From Roseomonas gilardii (GTDB lineage: Bacteria; Pseudomonadota; Alphaproteobacteria; Acetobacterales; Acetobacteraceae): a stretch of DNA of 64,000 nt. The notes beneath the pieces were generated by a model that did not search any database, had not been told where the DNA came from, and saw nothing but the letters and a program-made list of their open reading frames with translations. The stretch covers positions 2,797,501 to 2,861,500 of the forward strand of contig NZ_CP015583.1 of the NCBI RefSeq assembly GCF_001941945.1, read 5' to 3'. Made by a program: the position numbers and the translations under genes. Shown in pieces: positions 27,273 through 36,157 of this stretch (position 1 is its first letter; each line of letters begins with the position of its first letter).

Positions 27273-28211
27273 CTACCCCGCGCGGGCCGCCGGATGCGCC
27301 TTGAGGAAGGCCTCCAGCGCGGCGATGAATTCCGGCCGCCCTGGCGCGGTGCCATGGCTGGCGCCCGGGATGGTCACCAGCTCCAGTTGCGGCATCACGG
27401 CCTTCAGCCGCTCGAAATCCTTGAGGTACGGGTCGTTCGTCCCGACGATCCCCAGCACCGGCACGGTGACGGCGCGCATCTGCGCCTCGGTCACCACCTG
27501 GTCGGGGTTGGAACGCCGCACCGCCGCCAGGGCCTTCGGGTCCTTGCCCGCCAGGGCCTGGGCCGAACGCTCGCGCAGTTGCGCCTCGGTCGGCGGCGGC
27601 TGGTCCCGGGGCCAGAGGCGCAGGATCTGCGACGTCAGGAGCCCCTCGTCCATCTCGGCGGATTCGATATCCACGCGCTTCTGGTCCTCCTCGCTCCAGT
27701 TCCGCCGGCCCGAGGCGCCGCCCAGGGTCGCGGTGAGGAAGCGCTCCGGCCGCGTGGTCAGAAGCTGCGCCACCACATGCGCGCCCATGGAGTAGCCGAC
27801 GATGTGCGCCTTCGGGATCGACAGGTGGTCCATCAGCCGCGTGATGTCGTATCCCATCTCCGGCCCGTAGGCGGCCCGGTCATGCGGCTTGCCGGACAGC
27901 CCGTGCCCGCGCGCGTCGAGGGCGATGGTGCGGTAGCCCTTCGCCAGAGCGGGGAAGATGCCGGTCTTCACCCATTGTCCCTGGATATCGTCCGTGTAGC
28001 CGTGCAGCAGGATGACCGGATCGCCCTGCCCCGCCTCGATGTAGTGGATCCTCACCCCGGCGGAGTCGAAATGGCGGTCCTCTTCCGCCGCCCGGGCACC
28101 GCCGGGCCAGCCCGCGGCCATGGCGCCCCATGCGGCACCCATGGCGGAAGCCGCCAGCAGCCGGCGCCGGCTCATGATCCCTGGGGTGATCCTCGGGGTG
28201 ATCCCTGGCAT
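27273..28211 (-). CDS. Alpha/beta hydrolase with Tat-type signal
   Basis: A 312-residue exported hydrolase. The leader contains SRRRLLAAS followed by a hydrophobic stretch, a twin-arginine export signal. The catalytic residues are readable: oxyanion HGYTDD, nucleophile Ser in GYSMGAH, Asp in GTNDPYL, and His in GASHGTAP. The substrate is unknown; members include esterases, haloperoxidase-like and lactone hydrolases. The start ATG has GGGAGG seven bases upstream. It diverges from ssrA; the 159 bases between should hold both promoters. Confidence 0.83.
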   Translation of the reverse strand: MPGITPRITPGIMSRRRLLAASAMGAAWGAMAAGWPGGARAAEEDRHFDSAGVRIHYIEAGQGDPVILLHGYTDDIQGQWVKTGIFPALAKGYRTIALDARGHGLSGKPHDRAAYGPEMGYDITRLMDHLSIPKAHIVGYSMGAHVVAQLLTTRPERFLTATLGGASGRRNWSEEDQKRVDIESAEMDEGLLTSQILRLWPRDQPPPTEAQLRERSAQALAGKDPKALAAVRRSNPDQVVTEAQMRAVTVPVLGIVGTNDPYLKDFERLKAVMPQLELVTIPGASHGTAPGRPEFIAALEAFLKAHPAARAG

Positions 28212-28370
28212 GTTCGTCCTCCCTTGTCGCGCAGGCGCTCTGCGGCGCCGGCGGAGGAGGATGGAACCGGGACGAGGAAGGCGGCAAGTGATGGCGGGCA
28301 GCCCCTCGATTTCCGTCGCGGGATCGCCTATATGGGTGTCGCTCACCTTCGGGTGGCTATGGCGATAAAC

Positions 28371-28640
28371 GGCAGGTGGAATAAGTGTTGCGGACCCGGG
28401 GGCAGTGCCCGGCGCCTCCACCATTCATCCCTCGAGGTCGTTCGGGGCAGGATGGGGGCGAAACAGGTTCGACGCGCATGGTAAAGCCCTGTCTTTTGCC
28501 CGGCATTGTACCGCCGTTATCGGGCTAATTCACAAGTGCCAACGATAACAGCCGCGAGGCTGTGGCGCTCGCTGCCTAAATAGGTAAGCGCCGTCCGGGG
28601 GGAACGGGGCAACAGAATCCCCCCACTTATCTTTACCTTT
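28371..28640 (+). ncRNA. ssrA: tmRNA, circularly permuted two-piece form
   Basis: tmRNA rescues ribosomes stalled on broken mRNAs and adds a degradation tag. The gene is in the alphaproteobacterial permuted order. The acceptor piece comes first: T stem-loop CCGGG-GGCAGTG-CCCGG at 28396-28412, acceptor strand CGCCTCC at 28413-28419, then A and encoded CCA ending at 28423. A 30-base spacer (28424-28453) is presumably cut out. The coding piece begins at 28454 with GGGGGCG, pairing with CGCCTCC (one G-U), followed by the conserved GGTTCGACG. The tag frame is at 28538-28579. Helix P2 joins the pieces again: ATAAGTG at 28381-28387 pairs with CACTTAT at 28624-28630. Outer ends are approximate. Confidence 0.93.
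28538..28579 (+). other. tmRNA tag reading frame
   Basis: Thirteen codons read ANDNSREAVALAA followed by TAA. The first Ala is the resume codon, AND(N) matches the usual start of alphaproteobacterial tags, and the terminal ALAA is the ClpXP degradation signal; the front half is the region SspB recognises. The N-terminal placement next to sspB makes the adaptor-tag pair local. Confidence 0.9.
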
Positions 28641-28747
28641 TGGCCTTCCCCGATGCGTTCTCCGCTTCCGCGGGCCTTGCCAATCCTGCCCACTGGCGCC
28701 ATCCCGCCTTCGTTCCTAAAATCCGGGGCAACAGGATTGAACGCGAC

Positions 28748-29272
28748 ATGAGTGACCAGCCCCCCCTGGCCGAGAGTTTGCTGCCCTATGACCGCTGGAC
28801 CGAGGACGCCATGCGCGAGGTCGCGCTGCGCGCCCTTGAGCACGCGGCGGAGCATGGCCTGCCCGGGGAGCATCACTTCTATCTGAGCTTCCGGACCGAC
28901 GCGCCCGGCACGATCGTGCCGGGCCATCTGCGGGCGAAGTACCCGCAGGAGATGACGGTGGTGCTGCAGCACCAGTTCTGGGACCTGAAGGTGGACCGCG
29001 AGGCCCGGCAGGTCTCCGTGGGCCTCAGCTTCGGCGGCACCCCTTCCACGCTGGTCATCCCCTTTTCCGCCCTGACCGGCTTCCTGGACCCGCACGTGCG
29101 GGTCGGCCTGCGCTTCAACCCGCCGGAAGGCAGCGAGGACATCGCGGAGGAGCCCAGCCTGCTACCTCCCGCCGAAGCGCGCCCGGGGGAACCCGAGGCT
29201 CCGCCGCCGTCCGGGCCGGCCGAGGTGGTCAGCCTGGATGCCTTCCGCCGGCGCCCCAGCGGCCGGGACTAG
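28748..29272 (+). CDS. sspB: SspB, ClpXP adaptor for ssrA-tagged proteins
   Basis: SspB binds the tmRNA-encoded tag and tethers tagged proteins to ClpX for destruction. The 174 residues have the alpha-type layout: a folded domain of about 125 residues (LPYDRWTEDAMREVALRAL, HHFYLSFRTDAPG, YPQEMTVVLQHQFWDL, IPFSALTGFLDP), an acidic/proline-rich flexible linker, and a short C-terminal peptide (VVSLDAFRRR) that should dock on the ClpX zinc domain. It starts about 110 bases after the tmRNA tail, on the same strand. Confidence 0.92.
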   Translation: MSDQPPLAESLLPYDRWTEDAMREVALRALEHAAEHGLPGEHHFYLSFRTDAPGTIVPGHLRAKYPQEMTVVLQHQFWDLKVDREARQVSVGLSFGGTPSTLVIPFSALTGFLDPHVRVGLRFNPPEGSEDIAEEPSLLPPAEARPGEPEAPPPSGPAEVVSLDAFRRRPSGRD

Positions 29273-29313
29273 CATCCGGCCCCTGCTCCCGGCCCCTGCT
29301 CCGGGCGGAACAT

Positions 29314-29334
29314 TCCCGCCTGGCCTGGGCGGGA
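29314..29334 (+). terminator. Weak hairpin after sspB
   Basis: An inverted repeat TCCCGCC / GGCGGGA with a 7-base loop, 42 bases past the sspB stop. There is no T-run, so it is only a possible transcript end. Confidence 0.3.
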
Positions 29335-29524
29335 GCCTGACCTCGCCCCGCCGCATGGCTGTCGCCGCAAGGGCGCCGTTTCGCCGGGAATTCAGGGCCG
29401 GACACACCCCGTGCCATCTGCGGTCACGGGCAAGCGTGTTGCTGCGACGGTGGCGTGCCCGGGATGGCTGGAGTAGAGCGTAGACAAACGCGTTCTTCTC
29501 CCCTTCTGCCCGGAGAGCACAACA

Positions 29525-31231
29525 ATGACCGACGTCCTCACCACTCCCTCGCCCGACGCCTCCTCCGGCGCCGAGGCCGATGCCGGTATGCCGGTGTCGC
29601 AGCGGAGCAAGGATTTCCTCTACAGCCCCCTCCTGCCGCTCGGCGAGGACAGGACCCGCTATCGCCGCCTGCCCATCGAGGGCGTGAAGACCATCGAGGT
29701 CGCCGGCAAGCGCGTCCTCTCCATCCCGGAGAAGGCGCTGGAGGACCTGGCCTTCGCCGCCTGCCATGACGTGTCGCATTTGCTGCGCCCGGCGCATCTG
29801 ACGCAGCTCCGCAGGATCCTCGACGATCCCGAGGCCAGCCCGAACGACCGCTTCGTGGCGCTGGACCTGCTGAAGAACGCCAACATCGCCGCCGGTGGCA
29901 TCCTGCCGATGTGCCAGGACACCGGCACCGCCATCGTCTTCGGCAAGAAGGGCCAGCGAGTCTGGGTCGAGGGCGACGAGGAGGAGGCGCTCTCCTACGG
30001 CGTGTTCCGCACCTATACCGAAACCAACCTGCGCTATTCGCAGATGGCGCCTCTCTCGATGTTCGAGGAGGTGAACACCGGCAACAACCTGCCGGTGCAG
30101 TTCGACATCTATGCCAGCCCGGGCGAGCACCATGCGGACGAGTTCCACATGATGTTCGTGCTCAAGGGCGGCGGATCGGCCAACAAGACCTTCCTCTACC
30201 AGCAGACGCGCGCGGTGCTGAACAAGCCCAAGCTGCTCGCCTTCCTGGAGGAGAAGATCAAGACGCTCGGCACCTCCGCCTGCCCGCCCTATCACCTCTC
30301 CATCGTGATCGGTGGCACCTCGGCCGAGGCCAACCTCAAGACGGTGAAGCTCGGCTCCACCAAGTACCTGGACGAGCTGCCGGAGAAGGGCGACCGCACC
30401 GGGCACGGCTTCCGCGACCGGGAGCTGGAGGCCGAGATCCACAAGCTGACGCAGAACATCGGCATCGGCGCGCAGTTCGGCGGCAAGTATTTCTGCCACG
30501 ACGTGCGCGTCATCCGCCTGCCGCGCCACGGTGCCTCGCTGCCGATCGGCATCGGCGTCTCCTGCTCCGCCGACCGCCAGATCAAGGCGAAGATCACCGC
30601 CGAGGGCGTGTTCCTGGAGGAGCTGGAGCACGATCCGGCCAGGTACCTGCCGGAGCACACGGATGAATCCCTGGGCGGCGAGGTGGTGAAGATCGACCTC
30701 TCCCGCCCGATGGACGAGATCCGCGCCGAGCTGTCGAGGCATCCGGTGAAGACCCGCGTCTCGCTGACCGGCACCATCGTGGTGGCGCGCGACATCGCCC
30801 ATGCCAAGCTGCAGGAGCGGCTGGACCGGGGCGAGGGCCTGCCGCAGTACATCAAGGACCACCCCGTCTATTACGCCGGCCCGGCCAAGACGCCGGAGGG
30901 CATGCCCACCGGCTCCTTCGGCCCTACCACCGCCGGGCGCATGGACAGCTACGTGGCGAATTTCCAGGCCGCGGGCGGTTCGCTGGTGATGCTGGCCAAG
31001 GGCAACCGCTCCAAGGCCGTCACCAATGCCTGCAAGCAGTATGGCGGCTTCTATCTCGGCTCGGTCGGCGGCCCCGCCGCGCGTCTGGCCCAGGACTGCA
31101 TCAAGAAGGTCGAGGTGCTGGAATATCCGGAGCTCGGCATGGAGGCGGTCTGGAAGGTCGAGGTGGTGGACTTCCCCGCCTTCATCGTCGTGGACGACAA
31201 GGGCAACGACTTCTACGAAGGGCTGGAATAA
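29525..31231 (+). CDS. fumA: Fumarate hydratase class I (iron-sulfur)
   Basis: A 568-residue class I fumarase converting fumarate to malate in the TCA cycle with a labile [4Fe-4S] cluster. N-terminal alpha domain: cluster Cys in PMCQDTGTA (near residue 137), then [20 protein letters not shown] and [12 protein letters not shown] hold further cysteines. The C-terminal beta domain contains GPTTAGRMD and the catalytic [20 protein letters not shown]. The start ATG has GGAGAG upstream. A second, iron-independent fumarase is encoded 2.7 kb further on. Confidence 0.94.
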   Translation: MTDVLTTPSPDASSGAEADAGMPVSQRSKDFLYSPLLPLGEDRTRYRRLPIEGVKTIEVAGKRVLSIPEKALEDLAFAACHDVSHLLRPAHLTQLRRILDDPEASPNDRFVALDLLKNANIAAGGILPMCQDTGTAIVFGKKGQRVWVEGDEEEALSYGVFRTYTETNLRYSQMAPLSMFEEVNTGNNLPVQFDIYASPGEHHADEFHMMFVLKGGGSANKTFLYQQTRAVLNKPKLLAFLEEKIKTLGTSACPPYHLSIVIGGTSAEANLKTVKLGSTKYLDELPEKGDRTGHGFRDRELEAEIHKLTQNIGIGAQFGGKYFCHDVRVIRLPRHGASLPIGIGVSCSADRQIKAKITAEGVFLEELEHDPARYLPEHTDESLGGEVVKIDLSRPMDEIRAELSRHPVKTRVSLTGTIVVARDIAHAKLQERLDRGEGLPQYIKDHPVYYAGPAKTPEGMPTGSFGPTTAGRMDSYVANFQAAGGSLVMLAKGNRSKAVTNACKQYGGFYLGSVGGPAARLAQDCIKKVEVLEYPELGMEAVWKVEVVDFPAFIVVDDKGNDFYEGLE

Positions 31232-31370
31232 CCCCCTTCCCTCCGGAGGTTCCGCAAGGGAATGGCGAAATGGGGCGCGGTGGCGGAAACGCCGCCGCGC
31301 CCTTTCCCGTTCCGCAGCCGGGCGCGGCCCATCCGGGCGTCACGCGCCATTCCTGGCAGGAGGCTGTGCT

Positions 31371-31547
31371 GTGGAAGTCCGTTACCTCGAAAGCGTGGCG
31401 GGGGAGCATGTGTCGCGGGCGGTGCGCTTCAACGGGCCCGGCTGGTACGTGCTCGACGACCAGGGCGACCTCGTTTCCGGCCCCTATCTGAGCCGGGAGA
31501 AGGCGCAGAAGGTGATCGCGGAGCAGTTCACCGTGCCGAAGCCCTGA
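31371..31547 (+). CDS. Small conserved-looking hypothetical protein (58 aa)
   Basis: A 58-residue protein starting at a GTG with GGAGG seven bases upstream. It looks like one small beta-rich domain (VRYLESVAGE, GPGWYVLDDQGDLVSGPY) plus a C-terminal helix (SREKAQKVIAEQF). The compact, non-repetitive composition and good translation signal argue for a real gene. No function is known to me. Confidence 0.62.
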   Translation: MEVRYLESVAGEHVSRAVRFNGPGWYVLDDQGDLVSGPYLSREKAQKVIAEQFTVPKP

Positions 31548-31634
31548 AGACACCGGACCAGGGCCGGCGCATCCCGGCTGGACGGCACCGCGCCCCGGCG
31601 CCAACATCACCCGTCGGGGAAACGGAGGCTGGCC

Positions 31635-32669
31635 ATGCGCGCCCTGGTCCTGGAAAAGCAGCATGAGCTGCGGCTGCGCGAGATCGACCTGCCCCAGGCG
31701 CTGGGCGAGGGGGATGTGCGGATCGCCGTGAAATGCGTCGGCATCTGCGGCAGCGACCTGCACTACTACCTGCACGGCGCCATCGGCCAGTTCGTGGTGC
31801 GGGAGCCGATGGTACTCGGCCACGAGGCCAGCGGCGTGGTGACGGAGGTCGGGGCCGGTGTCACGACGCTGAAGCCCGGCGACCGTGTCTGCATGGAGCC
31901 CGGCATCCCGGACTGGACCTCGCGCGCCTCGCGCCAGGGCCTCTACAACCTCGACCCCGCCGTGCGCTTCTGGGCGACGCCGCCGGTCCATGGCTGCCTG
32001 GCGCCGGAGGTGGTGCACCCCGCCAGCCTGACCTTCCGCCTGCCGGACAATGTCAGCTTCACCGAGGGTGCCTTCGTCGAGCCCCTGGCCGTCGGCATGC
32101 AGGCGGCGGTGAAGGCGCGCATCGCCCCCGGGCAGGTCGCCGTCGTGCTGGGCGCGGGCACGATCGGCATGATGACCGCCCTCGCCGCCCTGGCCGCCGG
32201 ATGTGCCGAGGTGGTGGTGACGGATGTGCAGGCGGAGAAACTGGAGATCGCCGGGCGCTACGCCGGCATCCACCCGGTGAACGTGGCGCGGGAGGATGCG
32301 GCGGAGAAGGTCCGCGCCCTGACCGATGGCTGGGGCGCCGATGTGGTCTTCGAGGCCAGCGGCAGCCCGCGCGCCTTCGCCGGGATGCTGGACCTCGCCT
32401 GCCCCGGCGGCACGGTGGTGCTGGTCGGCATCCCGCCGGGCCCCGTGCCCTTCGATGTCAGCGCGGCGCAGGTGAAGGAGCTGCGGATCGAGAACGTCTT
32501 CCGCTACGCCCATGTCTTCCCGCGGGCGGTGGCGTTGCTCGCCTCCGGCAGGATCGACGTGAAGCCGCTGGTCTCCCGCACCTTCCCCTTCGAGCGGTCG
32601 GTGGAGGCCTTCGAATTCGCGGCGGAAGGGCGGCCGGAAGTGATCAAGACGCAGATCGCCTTCGATTGA
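31635..32669 (+). CDS. Zinc-dependent polyol (xylitol/sorbitol-type) dehydrogenase
   Basis: A 344-residue medium-chain dehydrogenase. The N-terminal catalytic domain has the zinc ligands Cys in [10 protein letters not shown], the His-Glu pair in GHEASG and a further Glu in FVEPLAVG. The usual four-cysteine structural zinc site is absent, replaced by a short WTSRASRQG segment, as in sorbitol dehydrogenases. The Rossmann loop is [10 protein letters not shown] with an Asp (VTDVQ) at the end of the second strand, favouring NAD+ over NADP+. The exact polyol is not decided by sequence. GGAGG lies before the ATG. Confidence 0.85.
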   Translation: MRALVLEKQHELRLREIDLPQALGEGDVRIAVKCVGICGSDLHYYLHGAIGQFVVREPMVLGHEASGVVTEVGAGVTTLKPGDRVCMEPGIPDWTSRASRQGLYNLDPAVRFWATPPVHGCLAPEVVHPASLTFRLPDNVSFTEGAFVEPLAVGMQAAVKARIAPGQVAVVLGAGTIGMMTALAALAAGCAEVVVTDVQAEKLEIAGRYAGIHPVNVAREDAAEKVRALTDGWGADVVFEASGSPRAFAGMLDLACPGGTVVLVGIPPGPVPFDVSAAQVKELRIENVFRYAHVFPRAVALLASGRIDVKPLVSRTFPFERSVEAFEFAAEGRPEVIKTQIAFD

Positions 32670-32809
32670 TCGCACCCCCGCGCCTACCGGACCGGACTCC
32701 GGGTATTCCGTCGCACGATGCCGGATTATCGTCGCCCTTCCTTCATCGGGCGGGCGTGCATCGCAGGCCGGATCGACGGCCCCATCTGTTGTTCGAGGAA
32801 CTCTGACCC

Positions 32810-33214
32810 ATGCGTTTTGCCGTGGACCGGCTGGACCACCTCGTCATCACCTGCCGCGACCTGGAAACCAGCGCCTCCTGGTACCAGCGCGTGCTGGGCA
32901 TGGAGCGGGAAGCCTTCGGCCCGAAGAACCGGACCGCGCTGCGCTTCGGCGGCCAGAAGATCAACCTGCGCCCCATGGACGCCTCGGCGGAGGATTGGGA
33001 GACGGGGCACAACCCGATCCCGGGCGTGCAGGACCTCTGCTTCGTCGTCGCCGTCTCGGGCGAGGACATCGCGGCGCATCTGCGCGAATGCGGGGTGACC
33101 ATCCTGGACGGGCCGGCGCCGAAATACGGCGCGCTGGGGCCCATCACCTCGGTCTATTGCCGGGACCCGGATGGTAACTTGATCGAGATCTCGACCTACT
33201 CCAACCAGTCCTGA
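32810..33214 (+). CDS. VOC-family protein (glyoxalase-domain type)
   Basis: A 134-residue single-unit vicinal-oxygen-chelate protein. It opens with VDRLDHLVITCRDLETSASWYQ (first metal His in DHLV) and closes with YCRDPDGNLIEIS (final metal Glu), the pattern of the bleomycin-resistance/glyoxalase group with GHNPIPGVQDLCF in between. Its substrate is unknown. GAGGAAC lies nine bases before the ATG. It is distinct in sequence from the VOC gene near 5 kb. Confidence 0.83.
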   Translation: MRFAVDRLDHLVITCRDLETSASWYQRVLGMEREAFGPKNRTALRFGGQKINLRPMDASAEDWETGHNPIPGVQDLCFVVAVSGEDIAAHLRECGVTILDGPAPKYGALGPITSVYCRDPDGNLIEISTYSNQS

Positions 33215-33370
33215 GCCATCGCGGCGGGGCCACCCGCTCCCGGGCGGGCCCGTCCGGGAAGCTGTCCGGAGGGGACTCCCAAAGGAGCCTCACGGTGTTT
33301 TGCCCGCTCCTGGCACCCCGCCCGCACCGGACCGGCCCCAAATGGCCTGCGAGGCATCGGAGGGGCGCGG

Positions 33371-33925
33371 ATGCGAGGACAGGACCGGATGGTGATGCCC
33401 ATGGGCCAGGCGGTGCCGAGCGCGGCTGGCATCGGCGCCCTGTTGGCCGCGGCTGTCCTGGTGGCCCTGCCCCTGGTGGCCCATGCCGCAGGGCCGGCGG
33501 AAGCGTCCGGCCCGGCCGCCCGCTGCGCCCGGATGGGCGACGATGATACGGTCCGGGGCTATGACCCCACGCTGCGCGACGGCTTCCTGCGCGCCTGGCG
33601 GAAGAGTTTCCCCGGCGGCACGACGAAGCCGGACGAGGCGCTGTTGCGGGCCCAGTCGCATTACCGCTGCATGGATGGGCATCTCTATGCCTGCTTCACC
33701 GGCGCCAACCTGCCCTGCGACAAGCTGGACCAGCGGCGCGAGAATGCCGGTGCGGAAGCGTTCTGCCGGGCGAACCCGGCCTCCGATTCCATCCCCATGG
33801 CGGCGACCGGCCATGACACGCCCTATGAGTGGCGCTGCCGGAACGGACGGGCGGAGGTGGTGGGCACGGTGCAGGAACTGGATGCGCGGGGCTTCGGCAA
33901 GGCGCTCTGGACCCGCATGAATTGA
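33371..33925 (+). CDS. Hypothetical exported cysteine-containing protein
   Basis: A 184-residue protein with an N-terminal signal peptide (LLAAAVLVALPLVAHAA) and a mature part of about 145 residues with six cysteines (for example RCARMGDDD, YRCMDGHLYACF, LPCDKL, FCRAN, WRCRNG), suggesting disulfides in the periplasm. No family is recognised. GGAGGGG precedes the ATG. The stop lies only a few bases before the Fur-type site that precedes fumC. Confidence 0.62.
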   Translation: MRGQDRMVMPMGQAVPSAAGIGALLAAAVLVALPLVAHAAGPAEASGPAARCARMGDDDTVRGYDPTLRDGFLRAWRKSFPGGTTKPDEALLRAQSHYRCMDGHLYACFTGANLPCDKLDQRRENAGAEAFCRANPASDSIPMAATGHDTPYEWRCRNGRAEVVGTVQELDARGFGKALWTRMN

Positions 33926-33928
33926 ACT

Positions 33929-33943
33929 TGATAATCATTATCA
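33929..33943 (+). promoter_or_regulatory. Fur-type box upstream of fumC
   Basis: The 15-base palindrome TGATAATCATTATCA (7-1-7, no mismatch) equals the core of the classical Fur operator. It sits 34 bases before the fumC ATG, in a local AT-rich patch in otherwise very GC-rich DNA, where it would overlap a promoter. Iron-loaded Fur binding here would shut off fumC when iron is plentiful. Confidence 0.82.
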
Positions 33944-33977
33944 TCTAAACTGCCCCCTCGCGAAGGGAGACCCGCGC

Positions 33978-35393
33978 ATGGCCGACACACGCACCGAGAC
34001 CGACAGCCTCGGCACCATCGAGATTCCCGCCACCCGCTACTGGGGCCCGCAGACGGAGCGCGCCCGGCAGCTCTTCCGCATCGGCACGGAGAAGTTCCCG
34101 CCCGCGCTGATCCGCGCGGTCGGGCTGCAGAAGCAGGCCGCCGCCGAGGCCAACAAGGCGCTGGGCGAGTTGCCGGGCGAACTGGCCGATCCGATCATCG
34201 CCGCGGCGAAGGAGATCGCGGAGAACCGGCGGGACGAGGACTTCCCCCTCCCCGTCTGGCAGACCGGCTCCGGCACCCAGACCAACATGAACGCCAACGA
34301 GGTCATCTCGAACCGCGCCAACGAGATGCTGGGCTCCCCGCTCGGCTCGCGGAAGCCGGTGCATCCGAACGACCATGTGAACCGCGGCCAATCCTCCAAC
34401 GACAGCTTCCCCACCATCATGCATGTCGCCGCCGCCGAGGCGGTGACGCAGCGGCTGGTCCCGGCGCTGGAGGTGCTGCTTGCCAGCCTGGAGAAGCGGG
34501 CGAAGGAATGGGACGGCATCGTGAAGGTCGGCCGCACCCATATGATGGATGCGGTGCCGGTCACGCTGGGCCAGGAATTCGCCGCCTGGGCGCGTCAGGT
34601 GCGGCTCGGCATCGCGCGGCTGCACGACGCCCTGCCGCGCCTGCTGGTGCTGCCGCAGGGCGGCACGGCGGCGGGCACGGGGCTCAACACCCATGCCGGC
34701 TTCGCCGAGGCCTTCGCCGCGCGGATGGCAGCGCTCACGGGGCTGCACTTCACCGCCAGCCTGAATCCCTTCGAGGGCATGGGCGCGCATGACGCCTTCG
34801 TCGAGCTCCAGGGCGTGCTGAATGTCATCGCGGTCTCTCTGAACAAGCTCGGCAACGACATCCGCCTGCTGGGTTCCGGCCCGCGCTCCGGCATCTCGGA
34901 ACTGGTCATCCCGGCGGACGGGCTCTCCTCCTCGATCATGCCGGGCAAGACCAACCCGACGCAGAGCGAGGCGCTGACCATGGTCTGCGCCCAGGTGATG
35001 GGCAACACCACCACCGTCACCTTCGGCGCGGCACAGAGCTTCCTGGAGCTGAACGTCTTCAAGCCCGTCATCATCCAGGCGGTGCTGCAATCCTGCACGC
35101 TGCTGGCCGATGCCTCTGAGAGCTTCGCCCACAACATGGTGGACAAGCTGGAGCCGAACCGCGAGCGCATCGCGCAGAACCTGGCGAATTCCCTGATGCT
35201 GGTGACGGCGCTGAACCCGCATATCGGCTACGACAAGGCGGTGCAGATCGGCAAGCTGGCGCTGCGGGAAAACCTGCCCCTGCGCGATGCCGCGGAGAAG
35301 CTGGGCTATGTGAAGCCCGAGGATTTCGACCGCTGGGTCCGGCCGGAGGACATGATCCATCCTGGTGCCAGCCTTTCCGGCGCCGGGGGCTGA
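33978..35393 (+). CDS. fumC: Fumarate hydratase class II (iron-independent)
   Basis: A 471-residue tetrameric fumarase that needs no metal. The family signature GSSIMPGKTNP appears as SSSIMPGKTNPTQ near residue 315. Other active-site segments are QTGSGTQTNMNANEVI, NRGQSSNDSFPT and VGRTHMMDAVPVTLGQE. It duplicates the reaction of the class I enzyme at 29.5 kb. A Fur-type palindrome directly upstream points to iron-controlled expression. Confidence 0.96.
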   Translation: MADTRTETDSLGTIEIPATRYWGPQTERARQLFRIGTEKFPPALIRAVGLQKQAAAEANKALGELPGELADPIIAAAKEIAENRRDEDFPLPVWQTGSGTQTNMNANEVISNRANEMLGSPLGSRKPVHPNDHVNRGQSSNDSFPTIMHVAAAEAVTQRLVPALEVLLASLEKRAKEWDGIVKVGRTHMMDAVPVTLGQEFAAWARQVRLGIARLHDALPRLLVLPQGGTAAGTGLNTHAGFAEAFAARMAALTGLHFTASLNPFEGMGAHDAFVELQGVLNVIAVSLNKLGNDIRLLGSGPRSGISELVIPADGLSSSIMPGKTNPTQSEALTMVCAQVMGNTTTVTFGAAQSFLELNVFKPVIIQAVLQSCTLLADASESFAHNMVDKLEPNRERIAQNLANSLMLVTALNPHIGYDKAVQIGKLALRENLPLRDAAEKLGYVKPEDFDRWVRPEDMIHPGASLSGAGG

Positions 35394-35428
35394 CCCCACA
35401 TGCCGGCGGACCATCCGAAGCGGGGCCG

Positions 35429-35680
35429 ATGCGGCATCTGGTGAAACGTTCCTTCAGCCTAGCGGGGCATCGCACCTCCGTCGCGCTGGAGCCTGATTTC
35501 TGGACCGCGCTGGAGGGCATGGCCCTCCGGCGCAACCTTCCCCTCGCCCGGCTGGTGGCCGAGGTCGATGCGGCGCGCACGGAGACCGGCATGCCGCTGG
35601 CCTCCTCGCTCCGCCTCCTCGCCCTGGCGGATGCCCGCAAGGCGGCCCAGGGGGTGGCCCAAAGCGGGGAGACGGCATGA
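35429..35680 (+). CDS. Ribbon-helix-helix domain protein
   Basis: An 83-residue protein with the alphaproteobacterial RHH pattern: a beta strand RSFSLAGHRTSVALE followed by two helices (FWTALEGMALRRNLPLARLVAEVDAAR). Such small proteins dimerise and may bind DNA, but the family is uncharacterised. Its stop overlaps the thioredoxin-like gene by four bases, so the pair is translationally coupled. Confidence 0.78.
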   Translation: MRHLVKRSFSLAGHRTSVALEPDFWTALEGMALRRNLPLARLVAEVDAARTETGMPLASSLRLLALADARKAAQGVAQSGETA

Positions 35681-36057
35681 CCGGGATCACGCATCCGGAT
35701 TTCTTCGCGCGTTTTCCCATGCGGCCCGTCACCCATGACAGCCTGGACGCCGTGCTGGCCGAGGATGTGCCGCAGGCCCTGACGCTGCTCTTCCTCTGGG
35801 GCCGCGACTGCCCCAACTGCGACATCGCCAAGGCCGCGATGCTGGCGCGGCCCGAACGCTTCCAGTGGCCGGAACTGCGCTGGCTGCACGACAACGTTTA
35901 TGACGATCCGGAGATGGCGACCCGCTTCGGCCTGCACGGCATCCCCGTCTTCTTCCTGTTCCGCGGGCGGCGCGTGGTGGGCCGCATCACCGGCTGGCCC
36001 GGTGCCTCCGCCTTCGCCGACGCCATCGCGAAGCAGATCGCCGCCCCGCCCCACTGA
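35677..36057 (+). CDS. Thioredoxin-family protein
   Basis: A 126-residue thioredoxin fold without signal peptide. The active-site motif is CPNC in WGRDCPNCDIAK rather than CGPC; the cis-proline is in HGIPVFFLF. The position suggests a partner of the preceding RHH protein, with which it overlaps. A cytoplasmic disulfide reductase or a redox sensor are both possible. Confidence 0.8.
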   Translation: MTGITHPDFFARFPMRPVTHDSLDAVLAEDVPQALTLLFLWGRDCPNCDIAKAAMLARPERFQWPELRWLHDNVYDDPEMATRFGLHGIPVFFLFRGRRVVGRITGWPGASAFADAIAKQIAAPPH

Positions 36058-36157
36058 CGGGCCCCCGACAGGCCGATGCCCCGCCGATCCGCGGCCATTG
36101 TGCCGGGACGGAAACAACAGGATTCCAGATGGGCGCCGCTGCTCCTATTCTGGCCGC

